A stretch of DNA of 13,012 nt from Oscillospiraceae bacterium UBA1230 (GCA_002309395.1 DBWU01000033.1:9120-22131); one strand, 5' to 3'; counted from the first letter of the stretch, positions 7,046 to 13,005 are shown. A program made the numbers and translations. The notes: generated by a model not told the origin, from the sequence alone.

Positions 7046-7317
7046 GCTTCCTCCCCTTTGAGCACCTGCCGGATCCGTTCGGCAAAGGCGCTATGCTCCG
7101 TTCCGTCCGGCGCGGCGGCGGCAAAGCCGCCTTCCACCATCCGGCGCATGGCGTCCGCCGTCTGCAAGGCGATGCCGCGCCGCGTATCCGCCATCAGCAC
7201 CATCGTATCACCGGGCGCTATGGCGAACATCTCCCGTACCTCTTTCGGGATCACGATCTGCCCCTTCGGCCCGATCTTCACGGCGGATAGATACTGCCGT
7301 CCCTCTTCTCGTTTCAT
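7042..7317 (-). CDS. AbrB/MazE/SpoVT-fold transcriptional regulator
   Basis: A 91-residue protein whose first half is a swapped-hairpin AbrB DNA-binding domain: SAVKIGPKGQIVIPKEVREMFAIAPGDTMVLMAD (about 11-44), with the hallmark KGQIVIPKEVR. The C-terminal half (about 45-91) is an Ala/Arg-rich tail ending QVLKGEEA, possibly for oligomerisation. It is the first gene of a three-gene operon and overlaps the ATPase gene by ATGA, so it is most likely the operon's own regulator. This is the place held by GntR-type regulators in Ytr-like operons. Antitoxins of the MazE type share the fold, but no toxin gene follows, so an antitoxin role is unlikely. The start is supported by a GGGAGG site upstream and a consensus promoter 43 bases from the ATG. 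An upstream direct repeat is a candidate binding site. Confidence 0.88.
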   Translation of the reverse strand: MKREEGRQYLSAVKIGPKGQIVIPKEVREMFAIAPGDTMVLMADTRRGIALQTADAMRRMVEGGFAAAAPDGTEHSAFAERIRQVLKGEEA

Positions 7318-7338
7318 TCCTGCCCTCCCATATTGTAT

Positions 7339-7355
7339 AACTTTTCCAACTTTTC
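7339..7355. repeat. Tandem direct repeat at the operon's transcription start (candidate operator)
   Basis: AACTTTTC occurs twice (7339-7346 and 7348-7355) with a period of nine bases. On the minus strand this reads GAAAAGTT twice. It covers the expected transcription start, just downstream of the -10 element, where a bound autorepressor would block initiation. AbrB-fold proteins often bind AT-rich repeated sites. Confidence 0.45.
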
Positions 7356-7359
7356 TTAC

Positions 7360-7388
7360 AGTATATCCTTTACGGAGCGATATGTCAA
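7360..7388 (-). promoter_or_regulatory. Consensus sigma-A promoter of the AbrB-like/ABC operon
   Basis: On the minus strand, TTGACA (7388-7383) is a perfect -35 and TATACT (7365-7360) a 5-of-6 match to the -10, with an exact 17-base spacer. Transcription should start near 7353 and give a leader of roughly 36 bases. Confidence 0.88.
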
Positions 7389-7406
7389 GGGACGGCGGCG
7401 ATCATA

Positions 7407-7435
7407 TCGACAAGCGGCAGAAGTTATGCTATACT
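7407..7435 (+). promoter_or_regulatory. Promoter of rsmA with extended -10
   Basis: TCGACA (7407-7412, 5 of 6) and TATACT (7430-7435, 5 of 6) are 17 bases apart. TGC precedes the -10, giving the extended TGnTATACT form. Its -35 lies 18 bases from the -35 of the divergent operon, so the two promoters sit back to back. Confidence 0.82.
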
Positions 7436-7466
7436 GCTAATACCACTGCAAAGGAGCGCGAAGGAC

Positions 7467-8324
7467 ATGGATCTGTGTGATCGCAAAGATCTGCAAGACT
7501 TACTGGCACGGCACGGCTTTCATTTTTCCAAAACCATGGGGCAAAACTTTCTCATCGACGGGCGCATCCCGGCGCAAATCGCCTGTGAATCCCTTGCCGA
7601 CGCGCAAACCGGCGTGCTGGAGATCGGACCGGGCGTAGGCTGTTTGAGCCGCGAACTGTGTCAGCGCGCCGGGAAGGTGGCATCTGTGGAGCTGGATGCG
7701 CGGCTCTACCCCGTGCTGGAGGAAACCATGGCGCCGTATCCCAATTTCACGCTGGTACGGGGCGACGCGATGGCGATGGATCTTGCGAAACTGGCGCAGG
7801 AAAGCTTCCCGGGCATGCGGATCATTCTGTGTGCCAATCTGCCTTACAACGTTGCCACGCCGCTATTGAGCAAATGCGCTTCCTCCCGTGCCTTCGAGAG
7901 CATGACGGTGCTCATTCAAAAAGAGGTGGCACAGCGGATCTGCGCCGCACCCGGCACACCGGATTACGGCTTTTTCTCCCTGTATATGCAGTACTATACG
8001 GTGCCGGAGTTGCTCTTCACCGTCCCCCCCGCCTGTTTCCTTCCCGCGCCGAAGGTGACCTCCGCCGTGATACGCTGTCAGGCGCGAACCGCGCCGCCGG
8101 TCAGCGTAGTATCGGAACAGGCGCTGTGGCGCACGGTTCGCTCCGGTTTTGCCCTGCGGCGCAAAACGCTGGTCAACTCCCTGCAAACAGGCTTCCCCCT
8201 ATCCAAAGAACAGCTGACCGCGGCCGTTTCCTCCTGTGGTCTGGACGCGACGATACGGGGCGAGCGGCTGGATCTTTCGCAATACGCGGCGCTGGCCGAC
8301 GCGCTCGCTCAAATGGAGGCGTAA
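7467..8324 (+). CDS. rsmA: 16S rRNA dimethyladenosine transferase RsmA (KsgA)
   Basis: A 285-residue S-adenosylmethionine-dependent enzyme that dimethylates two adjacent adenosines in the 3'-terminal hairpin of 16S rRNA during 30S maturation. Visible landmarks are the N-terminal SKTMGQNFLID (21-31), motif I VLEIGPGVGCLSREL (50-64), the acidic residues of VASVELDARL (E75, D77), VRGDAM (D100) and the catalytic NLPYN (124-128). A VLIQKEVAQRICAAPGTPDYG segment follows. The C-terminal helical domain includes FLPAPKVTSAVI and the FALRRKTLVNSL region. Length is normal. AAGGAG (7451-7456) is ten bases before the ATG, and a second AAGGA (7461-7465) is too close to be used. It is often found next to ribosome-maturation genes such as rnmV; here it stands alone behind its own promoter, divergent from the exporter operon. 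Loss of this enzyme is known to give kasugamycin resistance in other bacteria. Confidence 0.96.
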   Translation: MDLCDRKDLQDLLARHGFHFSKTMGQNFLIDGRIPAQIACESLADAQTGVLEIGPGVGCLSRELCQRAGKVASVELDARLYPVLEETMAPYPNFTLVRGDAMAMDLAKLAQESFPGMRIILCANLPYNVATPLLSKCASSRAFESMTVLIQKEVAQRICAAPGTPDYGFFSLYMQYYTVPELLFTVPPACFLPAPKVTSAVIRCQARTAPPVSVVSEQALWRTVRSGFALRRKTLVNSLQTGFPLSKEQLTAAVSSCGLDATIRGERLDLSQYAALADALAQMEA

Positions 8325-8338
8325 GCGATAGAACACGC

Positions 8339-8373
8339 AACTGCCGGAGCAACTGGCGCTCCGGCAGTTTTTT
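8339..8373 (+). terminator. Rho-independent terminator after rsmA
   Basis: A 12-bp perfect stem AACTGCCGGAGC / GCTCCGGCAGTT (8339-8350 with 8358-8369) has a seven-base loop and runs into six T at 8368-8373. It starts 14 bases after the stop codon. Confidence 0.94.
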
Positions 8374-8394
8374 GCTGTCCGCGAAAAATTTTTC

Positions 8395-8449
8395 TTGTAA
8401 TCGGCGATTCATTTGTTATAATTAAAATAAAGGCTATTCTTCTTATAAT
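8395..8449 (+). promoter_or_regulatory. AT-rich promoter region of the LysR-type gene, two TATAAT boxes
   Basis: TATAAT at 8417-8422 is a perfect -10 with an upstream TG (TGTTATAAT, extended form) and a weak -35 TTGTAA (8395-8400) at 16 bases. A second TATAAT stands at 8444-8449 without a convincing -35. LysR-type genes commonly repress themselves, and this AT-rich stretch could hold such a site, but no clear T-N11-A palindrome stood out. Confidence 0.6.
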
Positions 8450-8473
8450 TAACACTGCTTATGAGGTATTTCT

Positions 8474-9370
8474 ATGTCTGTTAAGCTGGAGCTGTACAAA
8501 GTCTTTAAAGAAGTGGCGGAGGCCGGGAACATTACGGCCGCCGCTCAATCGCTGTATATTTCCCAATCTGCCGTCAGCCAGTCCATCAAACAGTTGGAGC
8601 AGGAGCTGAAGACCCGTCTGTTTGCCCGGAACTCACGGGGGGTAACGCTGACCGGTGAGGGGAGGATGCTCTATAAATACGTGCGAAGTGCCATGGGGCT
8701 TTTAGAAACGGGAGAGGCAAAACTTATCCAGACGCAGGAGCTGCAGATGGGGCAGTTGACCATCGGCGCCAGCGATACGGTGACCAGCCAGTTCCTGCTT
8801 CCTTATCTGGAGCGGTTCCACCGGCAGTACGGCGCCATCCATATCCAGATCATCTCCGGCAGAAGCCACAAGGTACTGGGTCTTTTGCAATCAGGAAAGG
8901 TGGACATCGCCTTTGCCAGCACGCCGTCAGATACCGCGTCGCTGACCACGTTCCCATGCTTTGATACCCACGCCATTTTTGTCGCCGCCGCCGACTATCC
9001 CTGTGATTTTTCCCACCGCTACACACTGGAGGAGATCGCCCAGTTCCCCTTGATCCTGCTGGAGCGGAAGGCATCCTCCCGGCTGTATCTGGAGAAGTAC
9101 TTCCTGCAAAACGGTCTGCATCTCCACCCTGAGATCGAATTGGGCGCGCGGAGCCTTTTGGTGGATCTGGCGGCGATCGGATTCGGTGTTGCCGGCGTAA
9201 CGGAAGAATTCGTCCGAAAGGAGCTGGAGAGCGGACAGCTCTGCCGGTTGCAAACCGCCTTTGAGATCCCCAAGCGCAGCGTGGATATGTGTACGCTGCG
9301 GGACGTGCCACTCTCCGCCGCGGCGGCGCAGTTTGTCAGCTTTGTCAAAGAGAGTTTGCCCGGTGCGTAA
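8474..9370 (+). CDS. LysR-family transcriptional regulator
   Basis: A 298-residue regulator. The N-terminal winged helix-turn-helix (about 1-62) is clear: LYKVFKEVAEAGNITAAAQS, then LYISQSAVSQSIKQLEQEL and TRLFARNSRGVTLTGEG. A linker helix follows (RMLYKYVRSAMGLLETGEAKL). From about residue 93, QLTIGASDTVTSQFLLPYL begins the periplasmic-binding-like effector domain, with HIQIISGRSHKVLGLLQSGKVDIAF, a VDLAAIGFGVAGVTEEFV segment and a C-terminal helix VSFVKESL. The length is typical. The start is supported by GAGG (8463-8466), seven bases upstream. Unlike many LysR genes it has no divergent partner: rsmA upstream is on the same strand and the next gene is convergent, so the target and effector cannot be guessed from position. 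It ends two bases before a palindrome that probably terminates it. Confidence 0.93.
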   Translation: MSVKLELYKVFKEVAEAGNITAAAQSLYISQSAVSQSIKQLEQELKTRLFARNSRGVTLTGEGRMLYKYVRSAMGLLETGEAKLIQTQELQMGQLTIGASDTVTSQFLLPYLERFHRQYGAIHIQIISGRSHKVLGLLQSGKVDIAFASTPSDTASLTTFPCFDTHAIFVAAADYPCDFSHRYTLEEIAQFPLILLERKASSRLYLEKYFLQNGLHLHPEIELGARSLLVDLAAIGFGVAGVTEEFVRKELESGQLCRLQTAFEIPKRSVDMCTLRDVPLSAAAAQFVSFVKESLPGA

Positions 9371-9372
9371 TG

Positions 9373-9407
9373 AAACGGCTGTGAAGCGTATCCTTCACAG
9401 CCGTTTT
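9373..9407 (+). terminator. Hairpin A, copy 1: terminator-like palindrome after the LysR gene
   Basis: A 14-bp perfect stem AAACGGCTGTGAAG / CTTCACAGCCGTTT (9373-9386, 9393-9406) with loop CGTATC starts two bases after the stop codon. A TTTT run overlaps the end of the stem. The same 35 bases recur without change at 9613-9647. Confidence 0.8.
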
Positions 9408-9412
9408 GAGAC

Positions 9413-9606
9413 TGTCAAAAAACGGCTCTGCCGTTTTTTGACAAAAGGGTTGCAGCCTACTGCGCGCACTCATGGTGCGCCCATGGCGCACCATTCGCAC
9501 ACTTCGTAGTCTGAGTGGTGTCATTTGCCACGTACACGCCGCGGCAAATGACGATTCCATGTCTTCGCGCCGTGCGCGGCGCGAACTCTGCGAGGCTTTT
9601 TTGACA
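9413..9606. repeat. Palindrome-rich intergenic element with inverted ends
   Basis: The segment begins TGTCAAAAAA (9413-9422) and ends TTTTTTGACA (9597-9606), an exact 10-bp terminal inverted repeat. Inside are four perfect hairpins: B 9413-9443 (14-bp stem, TCT loop, whose right arm repeats the terminal sequence), C 9472-9494 (9 bp), D 9520-9552 (10-bp GTCATTTGCC stem) and E 9564-9585 (9-bp GC-rich stem). No credible gene is present: the open frames on either strand are created by the palindromes and lack ribosome binding sites. It resembles a small non-autonomous repeat (MITE-like or a bacterial interspersed mosaic element) or a structured RNA. No clear target-site duplication is visible. 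Family membership cannot be shown without other genomic copies. Confidence 0.6.
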
Positions 9607-9611
9607 CGCTG

Positions 9612-9650
9612 AAAACGGCTGTGAAGCGTATCCTTCACAGCCGTTTTTTT
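9612..9650. terminator. Hairpin A, copy 2: terminator for the lipoprotein gene
   Basis: A 15-bp perfect stem (9612-9626 with 9633-9647) has the same CGTATC loop as copy 1 and seven T at 9644-9650 on the plus strand. In the minus direction it starts two bases after the lipoprotein stop codon and ends in TTTT, so it can terminate that gene. On the plus strand it would stop any readthrough from the left. Confidence 0.82.
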
Positions 9651-11079
9651 ATGACATGACCTTATCGCGCACCGTGCTTGTAAAACCGGGAACCGCCTGC
9701 AAGTTGTTGATGATGATCGCGTCAGTGATCTGATAGCGGCTGATGAGAGACGCTACGCTGTCGGTATCCTTACGGATATCCACCACTACCACCCGTTCGA
9801 AATAGTCCAGCATATAGGGCACGAAGGCGTTGCCGTAGGATTCCTTGAATACGATCAGGCTTTTGCCGTTCTTTACGTCCGTTTCAAACACGGTCAGAGG
9901 CTGATCGCCGCAGATGAACATACTGCCGTAGCTGTTGGAATCCGCGTTGATGGCGGTGCCGCCGTACCATTGACCGCCGCTGCAATAGGACATGAGATAG
10001 CCGGTATGGGGAAAATGCCCCACCGTATAGTCGGGATTCGCCGCCAGCACCGCCGGACAGTCCGCCCAATAGTAGAGCGAGCCGTACCACCCGGTATTGA
10101 CCACCGTTTTATAGCTCTCCAGCGCATACGGCGTGATGCCGTTGGCGTTGCAATACGCCACCGAGGCGTAATAAGCGCCCAGGCTCGTCCAGTGGTGGTC
10201 GGTGCGGTAGAACATATACTCTCCGGCGTGCTGTGCCATCACGCCGAAAGCGTCCGCCTTCTTTACGCGGCTGTCCATCATGGCGTAGGTGCTGCGGATG
10301 GCTTCGCGTGTGGCGTCGTAGGGGTTCGTCCTGTCAGCAGGCGCTTGAAAAGCGCAGCATTTGGGCACGATCACGCTGGTGACGTTTACGCCGGGATACT
10401 TGGCGGCAAAGCTGTTGATCACGCCGGCGTAGCCGCTGTATCCGGTGCTGTCGGGCAGGAAGTATTCCATGCAGTAGTCGCCGCAGATCAGGATAGTGCC
10501 GCTGCCGTTATAGTAGGAACTGATGTTGTTATGATAATGTCCGCTGTTTTGGCTCTCCGGCACGATCTCACCGTCAGCGCCGGAGGCCTTGCCGCCGCCG
10601 TTAGCGGCGTTATACTGCTGATTCGCCTTTGCGATCTGCCGGTTACACACCGTGCAATAGCCGCTGCTGTCGAGCTGATGGCCCTTGGCGTCAGCGACGA
10701 TCTCACCGCAAACGGTGCATTTCTGCGGCTCGGTACAGCTCGCCTCCGCGCCCGGCGTATGCCCTTTGGCAGGCGTGACCGTTTCGCCGCAGACGGTGCA
10801 GATCTGCGGCTCGGTGCAAGTCGCCTCCGCGCCCGGCGTATGAGGTACGGACTCCACGATCTCGCCGCAGCGCAAACACGTTCTGGGGTGATCGCAGGTG
10901 GGCTCCTCCGCCGACGGTTCATGCCCCAGCGCCTTATGGAGCACCTTACCGCACTCGGTACACCTCTGCGGCTCGGTACAGCTCGCCTCCGCGCCCGGCG
11001 TATGCTTATGGCAGGCGGTCATCGTCAGCATGATTCCCACTGAAAGCGCAAGCACCGCCAGCCGTTTATACTGTTTCAT
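9649..11079 (-). CDS. Secreted lipoprotein: cysteine-rich 27-residue repeats fused to a DHHW (AlgX/AlgJ-like SGNH) domain
   Basis: A 476-residue protein. The start at 11079 is set by AAGGAGG (11094-11088), eight bases upstream, and by the export signal that follows; the frame stays open further upstream but without such features. Residues 1-23 form a lipoprotein signal (KQYKR, hydrophobic core, LTMTAC with Cys23; Met at -3 is a little unusual). Residues 26-133 are four 27-residue repeats, each with C-x5-C-x2-C as in HTPGAEASCTEPQKCTVCG, and a fifth partial repeat (HQLDSSGYCTVCN). A Gly/Asn/Ser linker (about 150-193) leads to the C-terminal domain. That domain has YRTDHHWTSLGAYY with DHHW at 294-297 and KESYGNAFVPYM with Ser414. 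In AlgX/AlgJ-type enzymes an Asp-His pair precedes the catalytic Ser in the same order, so an O-acyltransferase or esterase acting on surface polymer is plausible but unproven. It is anchored outside the membrane. No neighbour hints at its substrate. Confidence 0.88.
   Translation of the reverse strand: MKQYKRLAVLALSVGIMLTMTACHKHTPGAEASCTEPQRCTECGKVLHKALGHEPSAEEPTCDHPRTCLRCGEIVESVPHTPGAEATCTEPQICTVCGETVTPAKGHTPGAEASCTEPQKCTVCGEIVADAKGHQLDSSGYCTVCNRQIAKANQQYNAANGGGKASGADGEIVPESQNSGHYHNNISSYYNGSGTILICGDYCMEYFLPDSTGYSGYAGVINSFAAKYPGVNVTSVIVPKCCAFQAPADRTNPYDATREAIRSTYAMMDSRVKKADAFGVMAQHAGEYMFYRTDHHWTSLGAYYASVAYCNANGITPYALESYKTVVNTGWYGSLYYWADCPAVLAANPDYTVGHFPHTGYLMSYCSGGQWYGGTAINADSNSYGSMFICGDQPLTVFETDVKNGKSLIVFKESYGNAFVPYMLDYFERVVVVDIRKDTDSVASLISRYQITDAIIINNLQAVPGFTSTVRDKVMS
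10681..11004 (-). repeat. Four tandem 81-bp coding repeats (27 residues each)
   Basis: The units lie at 10924-11004, 10843-10923, 10762-10842 and 10681-10761. Units 1 and 4 share 40 identical bases in a row (10965-11004 and 10722-10761), and unit 3 matches these at 37 of 40. Unit 2 is clearly diverged in DNA and protein (HEPSAEEPTCDHPRTCLRCG) but keeps the three cysteines. Near-identity of non-adjacent units points to recent duplication or conversion. Confidence 0.9.
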
Positions 11080-11137
11080 CGGTGAATCCTCCTTATCAGG
11101 TTCCGGTATGGTCGAAATCAACCGTTCCTTCAGCGCC

Positions 11138-11166
11138 ATTATACCGTAAAAAAACTTGATTGCAAA
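11138..11166 (-). promoter_or_regulatory. Promoter of the lipoprotein gene
   Basis: On the minus strand, a perfect TATAAT (11143-11138) is preceded at 17 bases by TTTGCA (11166-11161, 4 of 6), or at 16 bases by TTGCAA. The spacer carries a run of seven T. Transcription near 11131 would give a leader of about 50 bases. Confidence 0.7.
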
Positions 11167-11347
11167 TACCAAATCCCTTCCCTCTCGGACATTTTTTATG
11201 CTCTTGTGGTAAATGACAAAACCGCGCCGAGAAACGCGTCGTTTTTTGCTGTTTCTGCTCTTGCTTTTTTGCCCGTAATCCTGCATTATATGAGTAATAT
11301 ATTTTTCGCACGATACGTTGTAACGACAGTAAAGGAGAACAGCGCCC

Positions 11348-11929
11348 ATGGAAGAGCTGAAGGAGCGTATCCGCCGGGAAGGCCGCGTCCTCTCCGGCAA
11401 CATCATCAAAGTCGACGGGTTCCTGAATCACAGAGTGGACACACAACTTCTTTGGCGTATCGCCGATGAGTTTACGCGCTTTTTTGACGTCAGCAAAATT
11501 ACCAAGGTGCTTACGGCGGAGGCGAGCGGTATCGCCCTTGCCACCATCTGCGCCCATCGGTTCGGCGTGCCGATGCTGTTTGCGAAAAAAGCCAAGAGCG
11601 ATAACATCGAAAGCGGACTCTATCAAAGCGAAGTGTTCTCCTATACCTATAAGAAGAAAGTCACGCTCCTGGTTTCGCAGGAGTGGCTCTCGAGCGACGA
11701 TCACGTGCTGATCATCGACGACTTTATGGCAAACGGTTTTGCCATGCAGGGTCTGGTGGATATCGTCAATGCCGCCGGCGCTACGCTGGAGGGTATCGGT
11801 GTGGCGGTAGAAAAGGGTTTTCAGGGCGGCGGCGACAAGTTCCGCGCCATGGAAGGCGTGCATTATAAGGCGCTGGCCGTTATCGAAAAGGCCGATGAAA
11901 ACGGCATCGTTTTTCGGGACGACGTGTGA
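11348..11929 (+). CDS. xpt: Xanthine phosphoribosyltransferase
   Basis: A 193-residue cytoplasmic salvage enzyme that joins xanthine to phosphoribosyl pyrophosphate to give XMP. The family pattern is clear along its length: EELKERIRREGRVLSGNIIK near the start, DGFLNHRVDTQLL (23-35), KVLTAEASGIALA (53-65) and FAKKAKSDNI (78-87). The PRPP-binding loop VLIIDDFMANG (120-130) and GVAVEKGFQGGG follow. Length equals that of known Xpt. AAAGGAG (11331-11337) is ten bases before the ATG. The next gene on the strand is a GMP synthase that uses XMP, the product of this enzyme, so the pair forms a xanthine-to-GMP route. Xpt genes in Bacillus-type bacteria are often under a guanine riboswitch; the 268-base upstream region shows no such core here. 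I saw only weak promoter-like hexamers (TTGCTT 11261-11266, CATTAT 11284-11289). Confidence 0.95.
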   Translation: MEELKERIRREGRVLSGNIIKVDGFLNHRVDTQLLWRIADEFTRFFDVSKITKVLTAEASGIALATICAHRFGVPMLFAKKAKSDNIESGLYQSEVFSYTYKKKVTLLVSQEWLSSDDHVLIIDDFMANGFAMQGLVDIVNAAGATLEGIGVAVEKGFQGGGDKFRAMEGVHYKALAVIEKADENGIVFRDDV

Positions 11930-11940
11930 GAGTAAACCGG

Positions 11941-11970
11941 AACGGTGATCCCGCGTGCGGAATCACCGTT
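11941..11970 (+). other. Intergenic hairpin between xpt and the GMP synthase gene
   Basis: AACGGTGAT (11941-11949) pairs perfectly with ATCACCGTT (11962-11970), and inner bases CCG/CGG may extend it. No U-run follows, so it is a weak terminator at best. It may be an RNA-stability or attenuation element, or simply lower expression of the downstream gene. Confidence 0.55.
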
Positions 11971-12024
11971 CGACTGCGTGTATTTCCTTTTATCGTTGAA
12001 ATTATCATAATGGAGGGAACTTTT

Positions 12025-13005
12025 ATGGCAGAAAACAAGCGTCCTGCATCCATGGAGCGTATCACCACTCCCGCACTGGCACAGGCATTTATCCGCGAGC
12101 AGATCGCCGCGTTGCGCGCGCAGATCGGCGATCGCCGCGTGCTGCTGGCGCTCTCCGGCGGCGTAGACAGTTCCGTTGTAGCGGCGTTGCTCATTAAGGC
12201 GGTGGGTAAACAGCTCACCTGCGTACACGTCAACCACGGTCTCCTTCGCAAAGGTGAGCCGGAGCAGGTCATCGAGGTGTTCCGCAACCAGATGAACGCT
12301 AACCTCATCTACGTGGACGCGGTGGATCGCTTCCTAGATAAGCTGGCAGGCGTCAGCGATCCCGAGACGAAGCGGAAGATCATCGGCGCCGAGTTCATCC
12401 GCGTGTTTGAAGAGGAAGCGCGCAAGCTGGAAGGTATCGACTTCCTGGCGCAGGGTACCATCTACCCCGACATTCTGGAGTCGGACGGCGTGAAGGCGCA
12501 TCACAACGTGGGCGGTCTGCCGGAGGATCTGCAGTTTGAGCTGGTTGAGCCGGTGAAGTTCCTCTATAAGGACGAGGTTCGCGTGGTGGGTAAGGAACTG
12601 GGTCTGCCCGACAATATGGTCTACCGTCAGCCTTTCCCCGGCCCCGGTCTCGGCGTGCGGTGCGTAGGCGCCATCACACGTGACCGGCTGGAGGCCCTTC
12701 GGGAGTCCGACGCCATTTTGCGCGAGGAATTTGCCAAGAACGGTCTTGCCGGCAAGGTGTGGCAGTATTTCACCATCGTGCCGGATTTCAAGTCCACCGG
12801 CATCAAGGACGGGAAACGCACCTTTGAATGGTTCGTCGTGATCCGTGCCGTCAACTCGGTAGACGCTACCAGCGCCACGGTGGAGGAGATCCCCTATCCC
12901 CTGCTCCATCATATCACCAAGCGCATCACAAGCGAGGTCAAGGGGGTCAACCGCGTACTGTACGATTTGAGCCCCAAGCCTGTGGCGACCATCGAGTGGG
13001 AATAA
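12025..13005 (+). CDS. guaA: GMP synthase, ATP-pyrophosphatase/dimerisation part only (no glutaminase domain)
   Basis: A 326-residue enzyme that adenylates XMP and aminates it to GMP. The PP-loop is SGGVDSS (44-50), followed by LTCVHVNHGLLRKGE, LAGVSDPETKRKIIGAEFI, FLAQGTIYPDILES, KAHHNVGGLPE and the substrate-site YRQPFPGPGLGVR. The C-terminal dimerisation domain ends in KPVATIEWE, as in all GuaA proteins, so the C-terminus is complete. Most bacterial GuaA proteins are about 510 residues, with an N-terminal class I glutamine amidotransferase. Here GGAGGG (12012-12017) and ATG 12025 place the start just before the PP-loop domain, and upstream sequence holds only a 95-base gap and xpt. The protein therefore looks like the separate synthetase subunit (GuaAb) known from archaea. 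The amidotransferase partner is not in the window. It lies 95 bases after xpt on the same strand, probably co-transcribed unless the hairpin between them terminates. Confidence 0.94.
   Translation: MAENKRPASMERITTPALAQAFIREQIAALRAQIGDRRVLLALSGGVDSSVVAALLIKAVGKQLTCVHVNHGLLRKGEPEQVIEVFRNQMNANLIYVDAVDRFLDKLAGVSDPETKRKIIGAEFIRVFEEEARKLEGIDFLAQGTIYPDILESDGVKAHHNVGGLPEDLQFELVEPVKFLYKDEVRVVGKELGLPDNMVYRQPFPGPGLGVRCVGAITRDRLEALRESDAILREEFAKNGLAGKVWQYFTIVPDFKSTGIKDGKRTFEWFVVIRAVNSVDATSATVEEIPYPLLHHITKRITSEVKGVNRVLYDLSPKPVATIEWE

Noticed and set aside
7042..7317. MazE-like antitoxin of a toxin-antitoxin pair
   Set aside because: The fold matches, but the overlapping downstream gene is an ABC ATPase, not a MazF- or PIN-type toxin, and no other small gene is adjacent.
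9418..9442. TTGACA sequences in the ends of the hairpin element as outward promoters
   Set aside because: Perfect -35 hexamers are present, but no acceptable -10 lies 16-18 bases away in either direction.
9345..9638. Open frame of 97 codons on the minus strand across the hairpin array
   Set aside because: It consists of the arms of the palindromes (its start and end both encode the same KDTLHSRF from the two hairpin copies), has no ribosome binding site and overlaps the end of the LysR gene. It is a by-product of the repeat.
11206..11347. Purine riboswitch or attenuator upstream of xpt
   Set aside because: No purine riboswitch core (conserved junction and loop sequences) is recognisable. 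The only stem, CGCG 11223-11226 with CGCG 11235-11238 before a T-run, is four base pairs with an interrupted extension and too weak to call.
11080..11409. N-terminal extension of the lipoprotein frame by 110 codons
   Set aside because: The extension runs through the promoter and into xpt on the other strand, while a clear signal peptide with an AAGGAGG site starts at 11079.
11926..12024. Upstream extension of the GMP synthase frame to a GTG at 11926
   Set aside because: It would run through the intergenic hairpin and resembles no glutaminase domain; GGAGGG eight bases before ATG 12025 marks the real start.
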